DNA from: Microbacterium sp. VKM Ac-2870
GTDB lineage: Bacteria; Actinomycetota; Actinomycetes; Actinomycetales; Microbacteriaceae
Assembly (NCBI RefSeq): GCF_015350795.1
Contig: NZ_JADKSH010000004.1
Location: 225,286 to 289,285 of the forward strand
Length of the DNA stretch: 64,000 bases
Direction: 5' to 3'
Positions 1-8,631 of this stretch are shown piece after piece (position 1 is the stretch's first letter; the number at the start of each line of letters is the position of its first letter). The translations under genes were made by a program, and so were the position numbers. The notes under the pieces were generated by a model, which ran no database searches, was not told the DNA's origin, and worked only from the letters and a program-made list of their open reading frames with translations.

Positions 1-1
1 C

Positions 2-883
2 GGCCTGCTCGAGGAGGCCGGCCTGCCCGCCGGCGTCGTGAACGTCGTCACCACCTCGTCGAGCTCCGCGGTCTCGGCGCCCATCATCGCCGACCCCCGG
101 CTGCGCAAGCTCAGCTTCACGGGCTCGACGCCCGTCGGCGTTGCGCTGCTGAAGCAGGCGGCGGACGGCGTGCTGAAGACCTCCATGGAGCTCGGCGGCA
201 ACGCCCCGTTCCTCGTCTTCGAGGATGCCGATCTCGACAAGGCCGTGGACGGCGCGATGGTGGCGAAGTTCCGCAACATGGGCCAGGCCTGCACCGCCGC
301 CAACCGCTTCATCGTGCACGAGGCGGTGGCCGACGAGTTCGCTCGTCGCCTCGTGGAGCGGGTGGGCGAGCTGAGCGTGGGCCGCGGCACGGAGCCCGGC
401 GTCACCATCGGCCCGCTGATCGACGACAACGCGGTGGCCAAGGTCGGCTCGCTCGTCACCGACGCCGTCAGCAAGGGTGCGACCCTGCTCGCCGGCGGCT
501 CCGCCATCGACGGCCCGGGCGCCTTCTTCCAGCCGACGGTCATCGACCGGGTTTCCGCCGACAGCGACATCCTCCGGGAGGAGATCTTCGGGCCCGTCGT
601 GTCGATCATCCGCTTCACTGACGAGGCCGAGGCCGTCGCGAAGGCCAACGCCACGGAGTACGGGCTCGTCGGCTACGTCTTCACCGAGAACCTCGCGCGC
701 GGCCAGCGCCTCATCGACTCGCTCGAGACCGGGATGATGGGGCTCAACACCGGCGTGGTCTCCAACGCCGCGGCCCCGTTCGGAGGCATCAAGCAGTCGG
801 GCCTCGGGCGCGAGGGCGGCTTCGAGGGAATCCACGAGTACCTCGAGACGAAGTACGTGCTCACACCCGACCCGGTGGAGTAA
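2..883 (+). CDS. Aldehyde dehydrogenase, succinate-semialdehyde type (5' end outside window)
   Basis: This gene runs in from the left edge; the frame is open from base 2, so the first internal Met at 38 is not the start. It is the C-terminal part of an NAD(P)-dependent aldehyde dehydrogenase. SFTGSTPVG marks the end of the cofactor fold, MELGGNAP carries the general-base Glu, GQACTAANRF holds the nucleophilic Cys, and GGIKQSGLGREGG is the C-terminal signature. The ANRF context and the ending EYLETKYV resemble GabD-type succinate-semialdehyde dehydrogenases, but the true substrate cannot be read from sequence. It is convergent with the LysR gene and shares a terminator with it. A role in oxidising aldehydes made by the neighbouring amine-catabolic genes is inference. 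Confidence 0.9.
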   Translation, partial: GLLEEAGLPAGVVNVVTTSSSSAVSAPIIADPRLRKLSFTGSTPVGVALLKQAADGVLKTSMELGGNAPFLVFEDADLDKAVDGAMVAKFRNMGQACTAANRFIVHEAVADEFARRLVERVGELSVGRGTEPGVTIGPLIDDNAVAKVGSLVTDAVSKGATLLAGGSAIDGPGAFFQPTVIDRVSADSDILREEIFGPVVSIIRFTDEAEAVAKANATEYGLVGYVFTENLARGQRLIDSLETGMMGLNTGVVSNAAAPFGGIKQSGLGREGGFEGIHEYLETKYVLTPDPVE

Positions 884-888
884 CGAAC

Positions 889-920
889 GAAGAGACCGTC
901 CCTCACGGGGCGGTCTCTTC
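889..920. terminator. Bidirectional terminator
   Basis: The arms GAAGAGACCG and CGGTCTCTTC are perfect complements around a 12-base loop whose ends (TCCC/GGGG) can extend the stem. The hairpin lies between the converging aldehyde dehydrogenase and LysR genes and probably serves both. Confidence 0.75.
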
Positions 921-922
921 GT

Positions 923-1858
923 CTACCCGGGGTCTGCGGGATACCAGTTCTGCCCCGCGACTGCCGAGTGGGCGTGGTCGACAACGGCGCGGGCCCGAGC
1001 GGTGAGCCGCACGGAGCGGGGCCAGGAGATGACCACGGATTCCCGCGAGAGCGTCGGCTCGATCCTCTTGCTGACGATGCGCAGCCCTTCGTAGCTCTCG
1101 TCGATCGCGGGGCGCTGGATGAGGAGGCTGTACCCGAGACCACGGGCGACGAGGCTCCGCACGAGTTCGAAATTCGACGTCCTGTAGGCGACGTTGGGGG
1201 TTGCGCCGGCCCTGGCGAGCATCCCCAGCGTGTGGTCACTGCTCGGCGGGTGGTCGAGCAGGATCAGCGGGTCGTCGACGAGCTGCTCGAGGTGCACCGA
1301 CTCGCTGTCCGCGAGACGGTGCGACTCGGGGAGGATGACGTGGATCTCGGTCTCCGACAGCTGCACCTGCTCGAGCTCGGGAGGAAGTGAGAAGCCGTAG
1401 GAGATCATCACGTCGATTCCTCCCGACAGCAGCGAGGGCAGCAGCTCGCTCACCGGACCATCGACTATCGAGAGCGCGATGTCGGGCGCCTCCCTCCGGA
1501 TCGTCTCCATGAGGGGCGGCAGGATCGTCGGCGCGAGCGTGGAGTAGCAGCCGACGGTCACGGGGCCGCGCAGCGGTCCGCCGTTGTCGCTGACGCTCCA
1601 GTAGAGGTCGTCCGCCTCGCGGAGCAGCTTCTTCGCCCGGTCGAGCAGATGCACGCCCGCCGGGGTCAACGACATTCCTACGGCCCGCTGGCGCACGGCG
1701 AGGTGGGCGCCGAGCGCGGTCTCCAGGTCGCGCACGGCCAGCGCGACGGCATTGGGGGTGAGGTAGAGCGCGTCGGCTGCCGCCGAGAACGAGCCGTGCT
1801 CGGCGGCGGCGGCGAACAGCTCGAGTTGCCGCAGAGTGTAGCGGGTTCCCGCATCCAT
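923..1858 (-). CDS. LysR-family transcriptional regulator
   Basis: The predicted 311-residue protein begins with a LysR winged helix-turn-helix (YTLRQLELFAAAAEHGSF, then SAAADALYLTPNAVALAVRD). A two-lobed periplasmic-binding-like effector domain follows from about residue 95 (GPVTVGCYSTLAPTILP). A GTG at 1864 would lengthen it by two codons, but the AGGAG ribosome site sits directly against that GTG and is correctly spaced five bases before the ATG at 1858, so I chose 1858. The gene is divergent from the HtaA/P450 pair across about 95 bases, the classic arrangement for a LysR activator controlling its divergent neighbour. The effector is unknown; an amine- or aromatic-pathway intermediate is a guess. 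Confidence 0.88.
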   Translation of the reverse strand: MDAGTRYTLRQLELFAAAAEHGSFSAAADALYLTPNAVALAVRDLETALGAHLAVRQRAVGMSLTPAGVHLLDRAKKLLREADDLYWSVSDNGGPLRGPVTVGCYSTLAPTILPPLMETIRREAPDIALSIVDGPVSELLPSLLSGGIDVMISYGFSLPPELEQVQLSETEIHVILPESHRLADSESVHLEQLVDDPLILLDHPPSSDHTLGMLARAGATPNVAYRTSNFELVRSLVARGLGYSLLIQRPAIDESYEGLRIVSKRIEPTLSRESVVISWPRSVRLTARARAVVDHAHSAVAGQNWYPADPG

Positions 1859-1955
1859 ACGCACTCCTACTTCTTTGTAAGTGCATGAAAGGTCAGTTGT
1901 AGTTCTTTAACTCTGGCTCAACAGTGTAACCAGCGGAGTTACGAAGGAGTACTTC

Positions 1956-2399
1956 ATGAGCAGTCTCGTCTGGCCGATCAAACGATCGTTCATTTCCTAT
2001 ATAGAACGGATGCCCGACGGCGCCATCGCCGTGGAGGGCGGGGTCTCTCGTCACGAGGATGGCTTCTTCTTTCCCGGCGAGCGCTCTGCGGGCAGTGCGG
2101 TCACCCGATTCGCCGGGAGCGTCACGTTCGTCGGTCACTACGGGATGCTCTACCTGCCGGTCGGCGGAGTCGAGATCGTCGAATCGGTCGACGGCGGCGC
2201 GGTGCTGACGATCGCCGACGAGGGATCTCCCACCCGGAGGTGCGCGCTGCTCCGCCTCGGCGAATCCACCGTCGCGGGATCACGCCGGACGTACGCCTCG
2301 CCCGTGCTGACGGAGGAGGGCGCCGAGCTCTTCTTCGACAACTACGCCGCGGGAAGCTCGTTCGACCCCCTCGAGATTCTTGAAGGAGATGCGGCGTGA
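1956..2399 (+). CDS. HtaA-domain protein, cytoplasmic, coupled to P450
   Basis: This is a 147-residue protein with the pattern of one HtaA domain: SLVWPIKRSFISYI at the N-terminus, GFFFP near residue 36, then FAGSVTFVGHYGMLYLPV. HtaA domains are known from corynebacterial heme-uptake proteins that bind heme at the cell surface, but this protein has no signal peptide or membrane anchor and should be cytoplasmic. The start has a good GAAGGAG site. Its stop overlaps the GTG of the P450 fusion (GTGA at 2396-2399), so the two are translationally coupled. Delivering heme to the P450, or serving as a small ligand-binding partner, is inference. Domain assignment is fairly sure; function is not. Confidence 0.72.
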   Translation: MSSLVWPIKRSFISYIERMPDGAIAVEGGVSRHEDGFFFPGERSAGSAVTRFAGSVTFVGHYGMLYLPVGGVEIVESVDGGAVLTIADEGSPTRRCALLRLGESTVAGSRRTYASPVLTEEGAELFFDNYAAGSSFDPLEILEGDAA

Positions 2400-5374
2400 A
2401 CCGGCCGGCCCCCGTTGCCGACTGGGTAAGCATCCCGGAGCTCTACCGCGACCCGTTCCCGATCTTCGAGCGCCTCCGCGCCGAGGGCGGCGTGCACTGG
2501 GTTCCAGCGGTCAACCGCTACCTCGTCACGTCGTTCGACGCCGTGCACGACACCGAGCTCGACCAGGAAACCTACTCGGCGAACGAGCAGGGATCCCTGA
2601 TGATCCGGGCGATGGGCCACTCCATGCTGCGCCGTGACGACCCCGACCACTACATCGAGCGCAGAGCCTGGCAGCCCGTGCTCAGACCGGGGGTCGTCAA
2701 ACGCACCTGGCTGCCCGTGTTCGAGCGCAATGCGGAGCGCTACCTTCGCGAGTTCGCCGAGCTCGGTCCGGGTGCAGACCTGGTCTGGGATTTTGCGGCG
2801 CCGTACGCCGCCGAGAACCTGCGCGCGATCATCGGGCTGCACAATGCCACCGCGGCGGATCTGCAGCGCTGGTCGCAGACGATGATCGACGCCACCGGCA
2901 ACTACGCCGACGATCTGGTCGTGTGGGCGAAGGGGCAGGCCTCGTTCGACGAGGTGGACGAGGCCCTGGATGAGATGCTCGTGTGGCACTCCAAGCACCC
3001 CGACGACAGCCTGCTGTCGGCGTTGCTGGGAATGCCCGACTATCGGATGCCCCTGCAGTCGATCCGCGCGAACGTCAAGATGACCATCGGCGGCGGCTTG
3101 AACGAGCCGCGCGACGTGATCGGTGTCGCCGCCCACGCACTGCTGGCCGATCCCCGGCAGCGCGCCCTTGCCGAGAGCGGTTCGGTGACGTGGGACGACG
3201 TCTTCGACGAGGCCGTGCGCTGGATAGCCCCCATCGGGATGTATTCGCGGCAGACGACGCGCGACGCCGTTCTGCAGGGCGTGGCACTGCCCGCCGGCGC
3301 CAAGCTCGGAATCTGCATCCTCTCGGCGAACCGCGACACCGCGCAGTGGACCAAGCCCGAGCAGTTCAATGCCGCGCGCAGCGGCGAAGGCGCTCACCTC
3401 GCGTTCGGCAAGGGGGTGCACGTCTGCCTCGGAGCGTGGGCGGCCCGCGCTGAGGTCGCCGCCGTCGCGCTCCCGCGGATCTTCCGTGACCTTCCCGCCC
3501 TTGGCCTGGTGCCCGAGAACCCGCCGCAGCAGGGCGGATGGGTTTTCCGGGGGATGACGAGCCTGCCGGTGCGGTGGGACGCAGCGACCGCCGGTTCGGC
3601 CACCCGCCACCCCCGCATCGTCATCGTGGGATCAGGCCCGTCCGGCTGTTATTCCGCGCAGGCGCTCCGCAAGGAGCTACCAGAAGCAGAGATCAGCGTT
3701 CTCGACTCGATGCCCGTGCCGTACGGCCTCGTCAGGTACGGCGTCGCAGCTGATCACCAAGGCACGAAAGCCGTGAGTGGGCAGTTCGCGCGGCTGTTCG
3801 AGAAGGACGGGGTCCGCTTCCACGGCGGGGTCACCCTCGGTAGGGATGTGGACCTTGCCGGCCTCCGCGGTGCCTTCGACGCCGTCGTGCTCGCGCACGG
3901 CCTGCACGACGACATCCCGCTCGACGTACCTGGGCACGATCTGCAGGGCGTCGTCGGCGCCGGGCGGATCACGCGGCTCCTCAACGGGCACCCGGGCGAG
4001 GGCCGCCCGGTGCCGTCGCTTGGATCGGCAGCCGCCATCGTCGGTATGGGCAACGTCGCCCTGGATCTCGTGCGGCTGCTCTCGAAGGCACCCCGGGAAC
4101 TCGTCGGCTCGGACATCGACGATGAGGCGCACGCCGCGCTCGCCGCAGAGCTCAGCGTCATCCACGTCATCGGCCGGTCACTGCCAGCGGCATCCAAGTT
4201 CGATCCCGTGATGATGAGGGAGGTCATCGAACTCGATGGCGTCACCCACGTCGTGCACGGGGCCGACGAGCTCCCGCCCGCCGGAGACGACGCCCGCAGC
4301 GACGTGGTGCGCGACCTGAAGGACGCGGAAGCCGTCCCCGGCGCGCGGGTGCGGGTCGAGTGGTGGTTCGGGCACTGCCCCGCAGCCGTGCGAGGTGCGC
4401 GGGGCAACGTGTCCTCGATCGAGGTCGTGCAGGGCGGTGGCGCGAGCCGGACCGCCCTCTCGGTGGAGAGCGTCATCTCGGCGGTCGGCTTCACTGCCGC
4501 CCCCGGCCAGCGCCACATCGCTGTCGATGCGGAGGCCCGCGAGACGGGCAGGGTGGAACCCGGCCTGTACGTTGCGGGCTGGGCGAGGCGCGGCCCCCGC
4601 GGCACGATCCCCTCGCAGCGTACCGACGCCAAACAGCTTGCGGCCCTGATCGCTCGGGACATCGGTGCCGGCCTGGGCCGTCCGGGAATCAAGGCCATGG
4701 GGGAGGCGCTCGCTACCGCCACGAGCTACGACGGCTGGTTGCTCATCGATGCCCACGAGTCCCGCAATGCCTCCTCCGATCGGATCCGCCGCAAGGTGAC
4801 AGACCTGGCCGAGCTGCGGCTGATCGCCGGGTCGGCGCTGTCGCTGCCCTCTGCGCCCTCGGTCGCCGACGAGAGTAGCTCCGCCGTCGACCGCGCTCAG
4901 GGTGTCGACAGGGCCTCGGTGACCATCGCTTTCGGCACCGAGTCGGGCAACTCCGAACTCGTGGCGGAGGAGGTTGCAGCACACCTGCGGCCGAGCACGG
5001 ATGTCGAGGTCGTCGATCTCGGCCAGATCGAGGTGTCGCGAATCCGGCCCGACCGGCTGCTGCTCGTGATCTGCTCGACCTACGGCGACGGGGAGCTGCC
5101 CACGACAGTTCGACGGCTTCACGGCGAGCTGACCACCGGGCCGCATCGGCTCGACGGCGTCCGCTACGCGATGTTCGGACTGGGTGACCACAGCTACGAG
5201 ACCACCTACTCACGGGGGAGCGAACTGCTCGATGCGGCACTCAGCGCACTGGGGGCGGTACGAGTGGGCGACTACGGCAGGCACGACGCGGGAGGTCGCG
5301 AGTCGGCTACGGCCTTGGCTATCGCCTGGGCCGACTCGGTGATCGCAGCGCAGTCCTCGGCCCGGGTGGGCTAG
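2396..5374 (+). CDS. Self-sufficient cytochrome P450: P450-adrenodoxin reductase-like-flavodoxin fusion
   Basis: The 992-residue protein combines three redox modules. Residues 1 to about 395 are a P450, with EAVR as the K-helix ExxR and heme loop FGKGVHVCLG (F337, ligand Cys344). Residues about 405-830 are an FAD/NAD(P)H reductase of the adrenodoxin reductase/FprA type (IVGSGPSGCYSAQ, PVPYGLVRYGVAADH, GMGNVALD). Residues about 842-985 are a flavodoxin (FGTESGNSE FMN loop, CSTYGDGELP). Electrons should flow NAD(P)H to FAD to FMN to heme. In the I-helix the usual acid-alcohol pair aligns with Asn236-Glu237 (GGGLNEPRD), which is unusual. The start is a GTG overlapping the HtaA stop, with GAAGGAG upstream. 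The separate-protein equivalents are P450/cindoxin reductase/cindoxin systems such as CinA-CinB-CinC. The substrate is unknown. Confidence 0.93.
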   Translation: MNRPAPVADWVSIPELYRDPFPIFERLRAEGGVHWVPAVNRYLVTSFDAVHDTELDQETYSANEQGSLMIRAMGHSMLRRDDPDHYIERRAWQPVLRPGVVKRTWLPVFERNAERYLREFAELGPGADLVWDFAAPYAAENLRAIIGLHNATAADLQRWSQTMIDATGNYADDLVVWAKGQASFDEVDEALDEMLVWHSKHPDDSLLSALLGMPDYRMPLQSIRANVKMTIGGGLNEPRDVIGVAAHALLADPRQRALAESGSVTWDDVFDEAVRWIAPIGMYSRQTTRDAVLQGVALPAGAKLGICILSANRDTAQWTKPEQFNAARSGEGAHLAFGKGVHVCLGAWAARAEVAAVALPRIFRDLPALGLVPENPPQQGGWVFRGMTSLPVRWDAATAGSATRHPRIVIVGSGPSGCYSAQALRKELPEAEISVLDSMPVPYGLVRYGVAADHQGTKAVSGQFARLFEKDGVRFHGGVTLGRDVDLAGLRGAFDAVVLAHGLHDDIPLDVPGHDLQGVVGAGRITRLLNGHPGEGRPVPSLGSAAAIVGMGNVALDLVRLLSKAPRELVGSDIDDEAHAALAAELSVIHVIGRSLPAASKFDPVMMREVIELDGVTHVVHGADELPPAGDDARSDVVRDLKDAEAVPGARVRVEWWFGHCPAAVRGARGNVSSIEVVQGGGASRTALSVESVISAVGFTAAPGQRHIAVDAEARETGRVEPGLYVAGWARRGPRGTIPSQRTDAKQLAALIARDIGAGLGRPGIKAMGEALATATSYDGWLLIDAHESRNASSDRIRRKVTDLAELRLIAGSALSLPSAPSVADESSSAVDRAQGVDRASVTIAFGTESGNSELVAEEVAAHLRPSTDVEVVDLGQIEVSRIRPDRLLLVICSTYGDGELPTTVRRLHGELTTGPHRLDGVRYAMFGLGDHSYETTYSRGSELLDAALSALGAVRVGDYGRHDAGGRESATALAIAWADSVIAAQSSARVG

Positions 5375-6162
5375 AGGCCGAGGCCGTCGAAGGCGATGGT
5401 CGGCAGATCCACGGCGCCAGCCCCGCCGTCGGCGACGATGACCGCGCCGGTCACATAGGCTGCCTCCTCCGACAGTAAGAAGCGTGCGATGCTCGCGATC
5501 TCCTCGGCCCGAGCGGGCCGGCGAAGAGGGACGTTCCGGGTGACCTCCGCGTACGCCTCGTCGATGGTCGCGATGCCTGCCGCTTCAGCGAAATGCCGCA
5601 TCTCCGAATCGGCCATGGGTGTCACGGTCCAGCCGGGGCAGAGCGCGTTCGCCCGCACTCCCGCCGGACCGTAGTCGCGTGCGATGGACCGGGTGAGGCC
5701 GAGCAGCGCGTGCTTCGCCGTCGTGTAGCCGGCGGTGTCGGGGCCTGCGGCGATTCCGGCTATCGACGACACGATCACTATCGAGCCGCGGGACTCCACG
5801 AGGGCAGGCAGGCAAGCGCGCACAGTGACGAACGCGGTAGTGAGGTTGGCATGAAGGCTCGCCGCCCACTCCGCGTCGTCGGTGTCGGCCACGGCGGAGA
5901 ACCCGTGGCCGCCGGCGTTGGCCACGAGCTGGTCCACGGCGCCGAAGCGTTCTCGAGCGATCTCGACTACCCGGTCCATCGCGTCGCGCTCGCCGGCGTC
6001 GGCGACCAGGGCGAGGGCCCGCGAGCCGAGCTCCTCTGCCGTCTTCTCGATGGGCCCGGATGACCGGCCGACGAGCACGACGTTGCCACCGTCCGCAACC
6101 AGCCGGGCGGCGATCGCCCGACCGATGCCGGTGCCGCCACCGGTGATGATCGCGGTGGTCAC
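5371..6162 (-). CDS. SDR-family oxidoreductase
   Basis: This is a classical short-chain dehydrogenase of 263 residues. It has TGGGTGIG for cofactor binding near the N-terminus, NAG around residue 82, a Ser in VSSIAG, and the catalytic YxxxK (Y146, K150 in YTTAK). It is the last gene of a minus-strand operon: its GTG start overlaps the stop of the class III PLP enzyme by four bases. Its 3' end overlaps the converging P450 gene by four bases, leaving no room for a separate terminator. The likely job is oxidising or reducing the carbonyl product made by the upstream kinase/PLP enzymes, but the substrate is not evident. Confidence 0.9.
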   Translation of the reverse strand: MTTAIITGGGTGIGRAIAARLVADGGNVVLVGRSSGPIEKTAEELGSRALALVADAGERDAMDRVVEIARERFGAVDQLVANAGGHGFSAVADTDDAEWAASLHANLTTAFVTVRACLPALVESRGSIVIVSSIAGIAAGPDTAGYTTAKHALLGLTRSIARDYGPAGVRANALCPGWTVTPMADSEMRHFAEAAGIATIDEAYAEVTRNVPLRRPARAEEIASIARFLLSEEAAYVTGAVIVADGGAGAVDLPTIAFDGLGL

Positions 6163-7427
6163 GAGGATGCGCTCAGCGCCCGGTCGAGGGCGGCGATCAG
6201 CAGCTCGGCCTCGTCCGGCCCGAAAGGCAGCGGGGGCCGCATCTTGAGCACGTTGTCGTGTCGCCCGATCCGGCTGATCAGGATGCGGTCTGCCTTCACC
6301 GATTCCACGAGCCGCTTGGTGCGCGCGGCATCCGGCGCACCGGCGCCATCGGAGACCGCGAAGCCCGAGAACATGCCGGCGCCCTTCGGGGGGCCGATGA
6401 AGTCGAACCGCTCGCCGAGCAGCGCCAGTTGCTCGCGAACCGCCGTGCCGGTGGACTCCGCGCGGGCCAGGAGGTCCTCGTCGCGCAGCACGTCGAGCAC
6501 CGCGAGGCCGACGGCCGATGAGACCGGGTTGCCGCCGAAGGTGTTGAAGTACATGTTGCGCGGGCCGAATTCGTCGAGCAGCGCCGCGGGCAGCACAACG
6601 CCGCCGAGCGGATGCCCGTTGCCCATCGGCTTGCCCATGGTGACGAGGTCGGGGACGAGACCGTGCAACTGGTAGCCCCAGTAGTGCGCCCCGGTTCGGC
6701 CGAAGCCGGCCTGCACCTCATCGGCGATGAGGAGCCCGCCCGCCGCGCGGACGCGAGCTCCGACCGCGGCGACGTAGCCCTCGGGAAGCCTGTTCAGGCC
6801 CTCCGTGGAGAACAGGGAGTCGAAGAGCCACGCCGCGACGCCGTGCCCCTCCTCGTTCAGGGAGGCGATGGCGGCATCCACCTCGGCCAGCGACTCCGCG
6901 AGGACAGTGCCGGGGTCGCGGCCGTGGTCGGCCCCATCGAGATCGGGGATCCGAATGGTCCTGACGTGCGCGCCGAGCCCTTCCCTTGCGGCCAGCCCGG
7001 TGGTGAGCGCCGCCAGGGCCGCGGTGTGTCCGTGGTAGCTGAAGTCGGAGATCAGGATGCCCCGGGCCCCGCTGTGCTGCGTAGCGATCCGGAGGGCGAG
7101 GTCGTTGGACTCCGAGCCGCTGTTGGTGAACATGACGCGGTCGAGGGGGGAGTCGAAGAGCGCCAGCAGCCGCTCGGCGTACTCCACCACGCGATCGTTG
7201 AGGTAGCGGGTGTGGATGTTGAGTCGGGAGGCCTGCTCCGAGAGCGCCTCAACGACGCGGGGATGGGCGTGGCCGACCTGGGGGACGTTGTTGTACCCGT
7301 CGAGATACCGCACGCCGTGGATGTCGGTGAGCCAGACGCCGCTCGCGCTGGCGAACTCGAGCGGCTCGTCGTAGAACAGCGGCGAGTAGGGGCCGATGGT
7401 GGACTGACGTCGGGACAGGGTGGTCAT
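6159..7427 (-). CDS. Class III PLP-dependent enzyme, phospho-lyase-like aminotransferase
   Basis: The 422-residue fold-type I PLP enzyme starts at the ATG at 7427, which has a strong GGAGGAC site; a longer upstream reading is not supported. FTNSGSESNDLALR, DEVQAGFGRTG and TMGKPMGNGHP (Schiff-base Lys266) are visible. The segment from DEVQ to GNGHP is much closer to ethanolamine-phosphate and 5-phosphohydroxylysine phospho-lyases (human ETNPPL, PHYKPL) than to ordinary omega-transaminases. It follows an APH-fold kinase with an ATGA overlap. The combination suggests phosphorylation of an amino alcohol followed by elimination of phosphate and ammonia to give an aldehyde. That pathway is inference; a plain aminotransferase is the alternative. 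Confidence 0.85.
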   Translation of the reverse strand: MTTLSRRQSTIGPYSPLFYDEPLEFASASGVWLTDIHGVRYLDGYNNVPQVGHAHPRVVEALSEQASRLNIHTRYLNDRVVEYAERLLALFDSPLDRVMFTNSGSESNDLALRIATQHSGARGILISDFSYHGHTAALAALTTGLAAREGLGAHVRTIRIPDLDGADHGRDPGTVLAESLAEVDAAIASLNEEGHGVAAWLFDSLFSTEGLNRLPEGYVAAVGARVRAAGGLLIADEVQAGFGRTGAHYWGYQLHGLVPDLVTMGKPMGNGHPLGGVVLPAALLDEFGPRNMYFNTFGGNPVSSAVGLAVLDVLRDEDLLARAESTGTAVREQLALLGERFDFIGPPKGAGMFSGFAVSDGAGAPDAARTKRLVESVKADRILISRIGRHDNVLKMRPPLPFGPDEAELLIAALDRALSASS

Positions 7428-8476
7428 CGTGCGTCCTCCGGTGAAGATAGATGGGTCGCGCTCAGGGACGGCCAGCCTGTGCTGCCGTCGTCGAGGTACT
7501 GTCGCGCGGCTGCGACCACGCGCGGCCCGATGACGTCCTCGTGGAAGTCGCTCGCCGCATCCCCGGGCCTGTCGGCCGCCCACCCCAGGTAGCTGAGGGC
7601 GCGGGCGAGCAGGAGTGCGTGCCAGGCCCGCTCGTCGGCTTCGTCGAGGGTGCGGACCTCTCGATAGCCGTCGAGGAGGGCGGCGATCAGAGACTCGGCA
7701 TCAGGGTGCTCGGCGCACCAGAACGCGGAGGTCGCCAGGTCGAAGAGGAACCATCCCTCGCCCGAGTCGTCGAAGTCGAGTGCGACAAGTCCGTCGGGCG
7801 CGACGAGGATGTTCTCGAAGGTGAAGTCGGCGTGGATCACGCCGTAGCGGCCTGTGCCCACGTCGAGCCGCCCGAGTTCCTCTGCCAGGCGAGATTCCGC
7901 CAGGTCGAGAAGATCCCGCTCGGGAGCGCTCAGTGACCGGAGCCGGGCGGGACGGCCCCAGAGGGCCTTCTCGCCCACGAGACCGGCGGTGTTCCACGCG
8001 GCCCGACGGTACCCGGCCGGAGCACCCTTCTCAGCGATGTCGTGCATCCGGGCGATCAGCGTTCCGAGAGCGCGCAGCTGGGCGGCGTCAGGGCGAGCGA
8101 GCCCTTGGAAGACAGCCCCAGAGTCGGCGAACTCGCGACCGCCGTCGATCCAGTTCTGCATTGTCGCCTGCCGCCGCACGCCGCGAGCGTCGGTGATGAC
8201 GGCGACGAATCCTCCCGTCGGCAGAGGCACGGGCGTGGGGACGGCGATGCCGCCCAGGCGGAAGGCCTCGATCGATGCGGTCTCCGAGGCCAGCTCGTCG
8301 TCGGTCCGGTAGCCGACGCGGTGCATGCGCAGCGAGCGGTCGAACCCGTCGCCGCGCACGCGGTACACGTGGTTCTCCCGCTGCTTGACGAAGATCAGCT
8401 CAGCATCGGCCGGCACGCCGAAGGCGTCGAGAGCCAGGCGCGCGGCGGCCTGCTCGAGATCGGTGAGGTCTGACAT
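7424..8476 (-). CDS. Phosphotransferase (APH-fold small-molecule kinase)
   Basis: The 350-residue protein has aminoglycoside phosphotransferase/choline kinase fold signatures: the catalytic loop VIHADFTFENIL (Brenner-type HxDxxxxN) and the metal-binding LDFDDSGEG. The same superfamily includes homoserine kinase II and hydroxylysine kinase. It is first in a tightly overlapping operon with the phospho-lyase-like PLP enzyme and the SDR, and divergent from an APC permease. The likely substrate is therefore an imported amino alcohol or hydroxy-amino acid; antibiotic resistance is unlikely. No Shine-Dalgarno is seen. A TAGCCT element ends seven bases before the ATG, so the mRNA is probably leaderless. 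Confidence 0.85.
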   Translation of the reverse strand: MSDLTDLEQAAARLALDAFGVPADAELIFVKQRENHVYRVRGDGFDRSLRMHRVGYRTDDELASETASIEAFRLGGIAVPTPVPLPTGGFVAVITDARGVRRQATMQNWIDGGREFADSGAVFQGLARPDAAQLRALGTLIARMHDIAEKGAPAGYRRAAWNTAGLVGEKALWGRPARLRSLSAPERDLLDLAESRLAEELGRLDVGTGRYGVIHADFTFENILVAPDGLVALDFDDSGEGWFLFDLATSAFWCAEHPDAESLIAALLDGYREVRTLDEADERAWHALLLARALSYLGWAADRPGDAASDFHEDVIGPRVVAAARQYLDDGSTGWPSLSATHLSSPEDAR

Positions 8477-8483
8477 TCACGAC

Positions 8484-8489
8484 AGGCTA
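8484..8489 (-). promoter_or_regulatory. -10 element for kinase operon (leaderless)
   Basis: TAGCCT on the minus strand lies seven bases upstream of the kinase ATG, the spacing expected if transcription starts at or next to the start codon. No convincing -35 is visible. The same element and spacing recur before several core genes in this window. Confidence 0.45.
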
Positions 8490-8631
8490 TGTGTGGGACC
8501 CGAATGGGGCGAGAAGCGGCGGCGGATGGTGCACTGCCGTCCAAGTCTTGGGCACTCGGCGACAACCGCGCTCCGCGGTGCGCGGCCATTGTCAGTACAA
8601 CCCACCTGTCAGCCCACGAAGGAGATCTCGA

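Noticed and set aside
2342..3610. A 422-codon minus-strand frame under the P450 domain
   Set aside because: It is antisense to a P450 with intact heme loop; composition is Arg/His/Gly-rich with no motif.
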